Below, piece by piece: positions 55,301 through 58,819 of a DNA stretch of 58,819 nt. Both the position numbers and the translations under genes were made by a program. How positions within the stretch are numbered: the first letter of the stretch is position 1; each line of letters begins with the position of its first letter. The DNA is taken from positions 1 through 58,819 of the forward strand of contig JANQRN010000105.1 in the NCBI GenBank assembly GCA_028284545.1. Direction: 5' to 3'. Source of the DNA: Rhodothermales bacterium. Its GTDB lineage: Bacteria > Bacteroidota > Rhodothermia > Rhodothermales > JABDKH01. Below the pieces are notes generated by a model that was not told the origin of the DNA, searched no databases, and was given only the letters and a program-made list of their open reading frames with translations.

Positions 55301-56237
55301 CGATGAGGGCCAACAAATCCCACTCACATCTGTCGCGGACTTCGAGTTGGGCGGTGGCCTGGGCTCCATTACTCGCCTCGATCTCGAGCGCGTCGTCACG
55401 GTGTCCTCTGAAGTCGCAGCCGGGTACAACGCGCAGCAGGTGTTGGCCCAGGTTCAGGAGTACCTCGCCGACTATCGCGACACGCTCCCGGCGGGCTACC
55501 AGCTGGCGTACACGGGCGAGAGCGAAGACCAGGAAGAGGCCTTCGGCTTCCTCACAAACGCCCTGCTAATCGCTGTCGCACTGATCTTCATGATCATGGT
55601 CGCTCAGTTCAACCGCGTGAGCCTGCCGTTCATCATCATGGTCGCAGTTGGCCTCAGCCTTATCGGCGTGCTTCTGGGCCTCATACTTACGCGTACCCCG
55701 TTCGGCCTGATGACGTTCATCGGTGTTATCAGTCTCGCCGGGATCGTCGTCAACAATAATATTGTCCTGATAGACTACATCATGCAGTTGCGCGACCGCG
55801 GGATGGAGAAGACCGCGGCGATCATCGAGGGTGGCGCAACTCGACTACGCCCCGTACTACTGACCGCGTTGACGACGATTATCGGACTCATACCGCTCAC
55901 CCTTGGGCTGGGTATTGACTTCGTCGACTTCATCACCGACTTGCGTCCAAACTTCCAGTTCGGATCTGAAAACACTCAGTTCTGGGGTCCGATGGGGACT
56001 TCGATTATCGCTGGTCTGACGTTCGCGACGTTTCTGACACTCGTCATCGTGCCAGTGCTGTACTCTACGTTCGACTCGCTGACGGTACGATTTCAGCAGG
56101 TGTTCAAGGGTGCCGGTCAGCCCGCCGCGGAGCCTTCGAAGGCCACGATCGAGATTGATCCGCAGCCCAGGTCCGGCAACGGTTCATCTGGTGAGCTTGC
56201 AGACGGGGTCTCGTCGGAAGTAGAGCCGCGGCGGTGA
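52341..56237 (+). CDS. RND-family efflux permease with an extra membrane insertion
   Basis: 1298 residues, about 250 longer than AcrB-type pumps. The N-terminal half is normal: TM1 (SILVLTVILTIGGLISYGTIPKESFP), porter domain, TM2-TM6 with GMLVDNAVVIVENIFRFRE at 411-429 (Asp415; the neighbouring Asp of AcrB is Asn416). Between TM6 and TM7 (about residues 510-725) lie five or more additional hydrophobic segments. The second half resumes with GLFAIIGMFVFANPGTELFPDTDPN. TM10 reads GIVVNNNIVLIDY, so Asn1138 is at the place of AcrB Lys940. Pump substrate unknown. It overlaps mpl by GTGA. Confidence 0.92.
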   Translation: MKLTNKAIDYRTSILVLTVILTIGGLISYGTIPKESFPSIEFPNIIVTTVYPGASPDDIESLITQHIERETQSINGIKEIRSTSTEGVSSIVIEFTPDVSIDDALQKVRDKVDLAKSDLPTDAEEPLINEIDLQELPIMNINLAADYPLTRLKEVADDLAEEIKSIPAILDVTVVGDLEREVQVNVDLTRLQGYNLTFDDITLALQSENVNIPGGSVDVDRLNYLVRVNGEFSNPRDIENIVVDTPDGRPVYVRDVASVDFGFKDRITYSRLQVLQLEDEIGNLSPTDNEASGVLPVISLGVKKRSGDNILDASKDVVAILEAFPLPSGTRYEITGDQSDAVEVMVKDLENNIISGLLFVVAVLLFFLGIRNAFLVGIAIPLSMFISFILLQALGYTLNFVILFSLIIALGMLVDNAVVIVENIFRFRESGYSRFEAAKKGTAEVAMPVVASTATTVAAFAPMLFWPGLMGEFMSYLPLTLIFTLTSSLFVALIINPVITGIFVRLESEEGNSTRALKIVGRAAVAILAVIILIANPISLGVLAFLFLLFYAGHRWLLKPIGAYFIQTGLPRFIARYRTFLKWMLERDYSVKRAMLRNTFALGSFTAGAVVLILGGIVASMAGQTAASVLLLPGTVLIIVGIVGILFHTFEWLFVGRGATVRGGLIYAAVILAILGLMSLGAKELTIGTVANLLVMPAIIVVVGLLGVVFASRDHYVLTDNRARLINGVLGGLFAIIGMFVFANPGTELFPDTDPNIVQITFRSELGTNVDRSNEIALMATDRLHQLMEEQPVTRGAVKNVQTNVGVGGDLMFGGGSASPEVSQLTLNMIKYGKRDESSKVTMERVRDALVGMPGVDVEFATDQAGPPTGLPVNIEVSGEDFNEIVRIAREVRTRLETAAETGAVPGLVDIADNLKEGRPEMKIRIDRERAARTGLNTSRIASSVRAAVNGIEAGKYRENEEEYDITVRLAERDRADLPSLRNLTVVDEGQQIPLTSVADFELGGGLGSITRLDLERVVTVSSEVAAGYNAQQVLAQVQEYLADYRDTLPAGYQLAYTGESEDQEEAFGFLTNALLIAVALIFMIMVAQFNRVSLPFIIMVAVGLSLIGVLLGLILTRTPFGLMTFIGVISLAGIVVNNNIVLIDYIMQLRDRGMEKTAAIIEGGATRLRPVLLTALTTIIGLIPLTLGLGIDFVDFITDLRPNFQFGSENTQFWGPMGTSIIAGLTFATFLTLVIVPVLYSTFDSLTVRFQQVFKGAGQPAAEPSKATIEIDPQPRSGNGSSGELADGVSSEVEPRR

Positions 56238-57709
56238 AGCAGGCAAGCGAATTTGCGGATGCTGAACTGAGGGTCTTCGATCGCCGACGCGTATCGGCCG
56301 ATGACGGCATCCGATCAGTCTACTTCATAGGCATTTGCGGCACGGGAATGGGATCCCTGGCGGGTCTCTTCCGAGCCGCTGGCTACGAGGTCTCCGGTAG
56401 CGATGCGAACGCGTATCCGCCAATGAGTACGCGACTTCGCGACGCCGGCATTCAGTTGTTCGAGGGCTATCGCGCGTCGAACATGGATCACAAACCCGAC
56501 CTCGTTGTTGTCGGGAACGCGTGTACCCCGCAACACGCCGAGGCTACGCGAGCGCGCGACGAAGGGATGGCGCAGCTTTCCTTTCCGGAGGCGTTCGCTG
56601 AGTTCTTCATTCGTGATCGCCGGTCCATGGTTGTTGCGGGGACGCACGGCAAGACAACGACCTCGGGACTGCTCGCACATACGTTCTCAAGCGCCGGACT
56701 GGATCCGACGTACCTCGTCGGAGGTGTGTTGTGTAACGGCGACACCAGCTTCCACGTCGGGGGCGGGCAACATTGTATAGTCGAGGGCGACGAGTACGAC
56801 AGCGCGTATTTCGACAAGCGACCAAAGTTCATGTTGTATCGCCCAGACGTCGCGGTCGTGACCTCCATGGAGTTTGACCACGCTGACATCTACGACGACT
56901 GGGAAGACTACCAGAATGCCTTTCGCCGATTTGTCAGACTGCTGCCGGAGTCCGGACGACTTGTGCTCAACACCGACAGCGAACCAGTTGCTCGGCTCGC
57001 GAAACACACCCGGGCACCCGTGACGACGTACGGCCTCGTAGGTAACCCTGACGTTCGGGCGAGAGAGATTGTTGTCGACGCAGCCGGGGTTTCGTTCGAT
57101 CTCGTCGACAGGGGTGTGGTGGTGAGCAGGATGACCCTGCCGGCGACCGGTCGACACAACCTGGCCAATGCCCTTTCAGTGGCCGCCGTCGGACTGTCCG
57201 AAGGCCTCGAACCGGATGCAATCCGAGACGCATTCGCTGCCTTTCGGGGACTGAAGCGCAGGCAAGAGATCATCGGCGACATTAGCGGCGTGCTCGTGCT
57301 TGACGACTTCGCGCATCACCCCACAGCCGTCTCTGTGACGATCGCCGGCGTGCGAGAGCGATGGCCAACAAGACGACTCATTGCTGTCTTTGAGCCACGC
57401 TCAAACTCCAGTCGCCGCAAGGTCTTCGAACAGCAGTATGTTAACGCCTTCAAGGAGGCCCATCAGGCCGTGATCGCTGAACCACCCTTCCGGCACAACG
57501 ACAGACCCGACGACTTCATGGACATCGGTGCGATCTGCACTTCCCTGAGAGCCGCTGGCGTAGGTACTCACTCAGCCCCAAATCAAGCGGAGTTACGACA
57601 CTACCTCGCGGACGAAATGCAGCCCGGAGACATCGTGTTGATCATGAGCAACGGCGGATTTGGGGGGCTTCACGAGTGGGTCTTGTCTGAACTCACCGCG
57701 CGCAGCTGA
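56234..57709 (+). CDS. mpl: UDP-N-acetylmuramate:L-alanyl-gamma-D-glutamyl-meso-diaminopimelate ligase
   Basis: 491 residues, GTG start within the RND stop (GTGA). VYFIGICGTGMGSLAGLFRAAGYEVSGSDANAYPPMSTRL is the Mur-ligase UDP-binding domain. MVVAGTHGKTTTSGLLAHTF is the ATP site, EGDEYDSAYFDKRPKF and TSMEFDHADIYDDWEDYQNAF the Mg and carbamate region, and LDDFAHHPTAVSVTIAGVRERWP the C-terminal domain. Mpl rescues murein tripeptide for cell-wall recycling in the cytoplasm. Its cotranslation with an efflux pump is unusual. The 3' end overlaps the convergent metallophosphoesterase gene by 40 bases (57670-57709). Confidence 0.92.
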   Translation: MKQASEFADAELRVFDRRRVSADDGIRSVYFIGICGTGMGSLAGLFRAAGYEVSGSDANAYPPMSTRLRDAGIQLFEGYRASNMDHKPDLVVVGNACTPQHAEATRARDEGMAQLSFPEAFAEFFIRDRRSMVVAGTHGKTTTSGLLAHTFSSAGLDPTYLVGGVLCNGDTSFHVGGGQHCIVEGDEYDSAYFDKRPKFMLYRPDVAVVTSMEFDHADIYDDWEDYQNAFRRFVRLLPESGRLVLNTDSEPVARLAKHTRAPVTTYGLVGNPDVRAREIVVDAAGVSFDLVDRGVVVSRMTLPATGRHNLANALSVAAVGLSEGLEPDAIRDAFAAFRGLKRRQEIIGDISGVLVLDDFAHHPTAVSVTIAGVRERWPTRRLIAVFEPRSNSSRRKVFEQQYVNAFKEAHQAVIAEPPFRHNDRPDDFMDIGAICTSLRAAGVGTHSAPNQAELRHYLADEMQPGDIVLIMSNGGFGGLHEWVLSELTARS

Positions 57710-58704
57710 TCGAAGACGTCGGTGATTGGCACTGACTCGAGTACCTCGCGCGTCTCATTTTCGCGGCGCCACCGAACAAGACGCAGTTCGCCGTCCACGA
57801 GCTCAATCCCGGTGATGTTGCCACTTCGGTACTTGCAGCATCCGGTGTTGAAGTAACACGGAATCGCCTTTTCCGTGTCGTTGCACGGTGGGTTCTTCGC
57901 CCGCCGCTCAGCGATGGCCTCTTCCAACGCCAGGCGTTCAGCGGCAGACGCGTCTGCTTCGTCCATGCCCTCGAGTCTCGCAAGCTGAGTCTCCAGGATT
58001 TGGAGGTGAGTTTGCGAACTCCATACGGGGCGATGTGTGTGACCTGCCACGAGGATGAGGCAGTCCTGAACAGCGGCCCACTCGTACATCGTGCGGTCGT
58101 GTCGCCCACGGAGACAGGCGTCTTTTGATGGCGTCGTCTGCCCGATTCCCGAGAAGCGCTGCACGTGACGCCACAACCGGACAAACACGCGTGACACCTC
58201 GCGGATCTTGTCAGAGCCGAGTGTACCCTGGTGACCGTGCACGCACATCATCGTCCCGCACGTGCGGCCCTCCGAGAAAAACTCGAACCGAATGCCCTCA
58301 TACACTGCATCTGTCGGCATGTACCGCCGCAGGCGCCGGCGCACCGCAAACGCGTCCATCCATGCGTCGTCGTGGTTACCCCAGACACGATAATATCGTC
58401 CCGCCGCGAAGCTGGCCTCCAGTCTGAGCGAGTCTGCGTGGGCCGTCTCGACGGCGCCAAACGACTGCTCCCATAGCTCCTCCACGTCACCGAGCAAAAC
58501 GAGGGTGAAGCCCTCTCTACTGTAGTGCCTAAGCGCTGCGTGATAGGCCGCCTTGCATCGCACAAACTCGTCGGCACGATCACCCGCGCCCTTGTGCTGA
58601 TCTGACAGGATGATGAACCGATGCGGGCGCGCTAGATCAACGGCCAGTGGAAGCGTGAACGATCCCCGCAGGGCGCGCGTCAGTTCGGCGTGTACGTCTC
58701 CCAT
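57670..58704 (-). CDS. Metallophosphoesterase
   Basis: 344 residues. The calcineurin-like metal-binding motifs are HRFIILSDQHKGAGDRADEF (DxH), LVLLGDVEELWE (GD), VWGNHDDAWMD (GNHD), MMCVHGHQGTLG and LILVAGHTHRPVW (GHTH). An insert rich in Glu/Ala (about 250-285) precedes a Cys-containing FNTGCCKYRSGNITGIEL near the end. The layout resembles UDP-2,3-diacylglucosamine hydrolases and related phosphoesterases, but the substrate is not clear. The final 40 bases lie inside mpl on the other strand. A heptad repeat array begins 30 bases before the start codon. Confidence 0.88.
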   Translation of the reverse strand: MGDVHAELTRALRGSFTLPLAVDLARPHRFIILSDQHKGAGDRADEFVRCKAAYHAALRHYSREGFTLVLLGDVEELWEQSFGAVETAHADSLRLEASFAAGRYYRVWGNHDDAWMDAFAVRRRLRRYMPTDAVYEGIRFEFFSEGRTCGTMMCVHGHQGTLGSDKIREVSRVFVRLWRHVQRFSGIGQTTPSKDACLRGRHDRTMYEWAAVQDCLILVAGHTHRPVWSSQTHLQILETQLARLEGMDEADASAAERLALEEAIAERRAKNPPCNDTEKAIPCYFNTGCCKYRSGNITGIELVDGELRLVRWRRENETREVLESVPITDVFDQLRAVSSDKTHS

Positions 58705-58733
58705 CTTCGTAAAGTCTCAGGCGCGGCGTTGGC

Positions 58734-58819
<86 letters not shown>

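Overview
The window looks like a chromosomal segment from a GC-rich (around 57-60% by eye) Gram-negative bacterium of the Bacteroidota/Rhodothermota. The main evidence is a 1612-residue gingipain-fold (C25) protein with a type IX secretion (T9SS) C-terminal sorting domain, together with genes that lack strong Shine-Dalgarno sites and often overlap by ATGA. I cannot assign a genus. Almost the whole window (about 1-48600) is one large surface-polysaccharide locus. The last 10 kb is an efflux operon plus cell-wall and housekeeping genes. No rRNA, tRNA, CRISPR array, insertion sequence or phage gene was seen. There is no gene-free stretch over 300 bases; the largest gaps are 34098-34331 and 48636-48863. 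Layout. (1) 18855 down to 1, minus strand: a tightly packed operon of rmlC, an O-antigen ligase/polymerase, an AsnB-like amidotransferase, a glycosyltransferase (GT), a fused dehydrogenase/oxidoreductase, a heparinase II/III-family protein, a Wzx flippase, the WbpG/HisH/HisF amidination set with a GT and a methyltransferase, an unknown lipoprotein, an epimerase and a truncated GT. (2) 18982-20506, plus strand: a GT and a DUF1801 protein. (3) 32762 down to 20581, minus strand: Wzc tyrosine kinase, a minimal SLBB protein, Ugd and Uxs (route to UDP-xylose), CysD, CysNC and an SLC13 permease (sulfate uptake and PAPS synthesis), then rmlB and rmlA. (4) 32937-42626, plus strand: a sugar aminotransferase, a short WbpM-type dehydratase, a PorU-like C25 protein, a NodB-type deacetylase and a PAPS-type sulfotransferase. 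The last four are linked by stop/start overlaps. (5) 47452 down to 42619, minus strand: an epimerase, an aminotransferase, a second flippase and a GT. (6) 47556-57709, plus strand: mannose-1-phosphate guanylyltransferase, then tetR-tolC-MFP-RND-mpl. (7) 58704 down to 57670, minus strand: a metallophosphoesterase, followed by a pure heptanucleotide array that runs off the window. How the genes fit together (inference): the locus can make dTDP-4-keto-rhamnose intermediates (no rmlD seen), UDP-glucuronate, UDP-xylose, GDP-mannose and amino or amidino sugars. It can assemble them through a Wzx/Wzy/Wzc-type route and sulfate the product with locally made PAPS. CysD/CysNC occur without sulfite-forming enzymes but with a sulfotransferase, which points to a sulfated glycan rather than cysteine synthesis. 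The most unusual point is the C25 sortase-like gene translated in series with a sugar dehydratase, a deacetylase and a sulfotransferase. This suggests a physical link between T9SS cargo anchoring and synthesis of the glycan to which cargo is attached.
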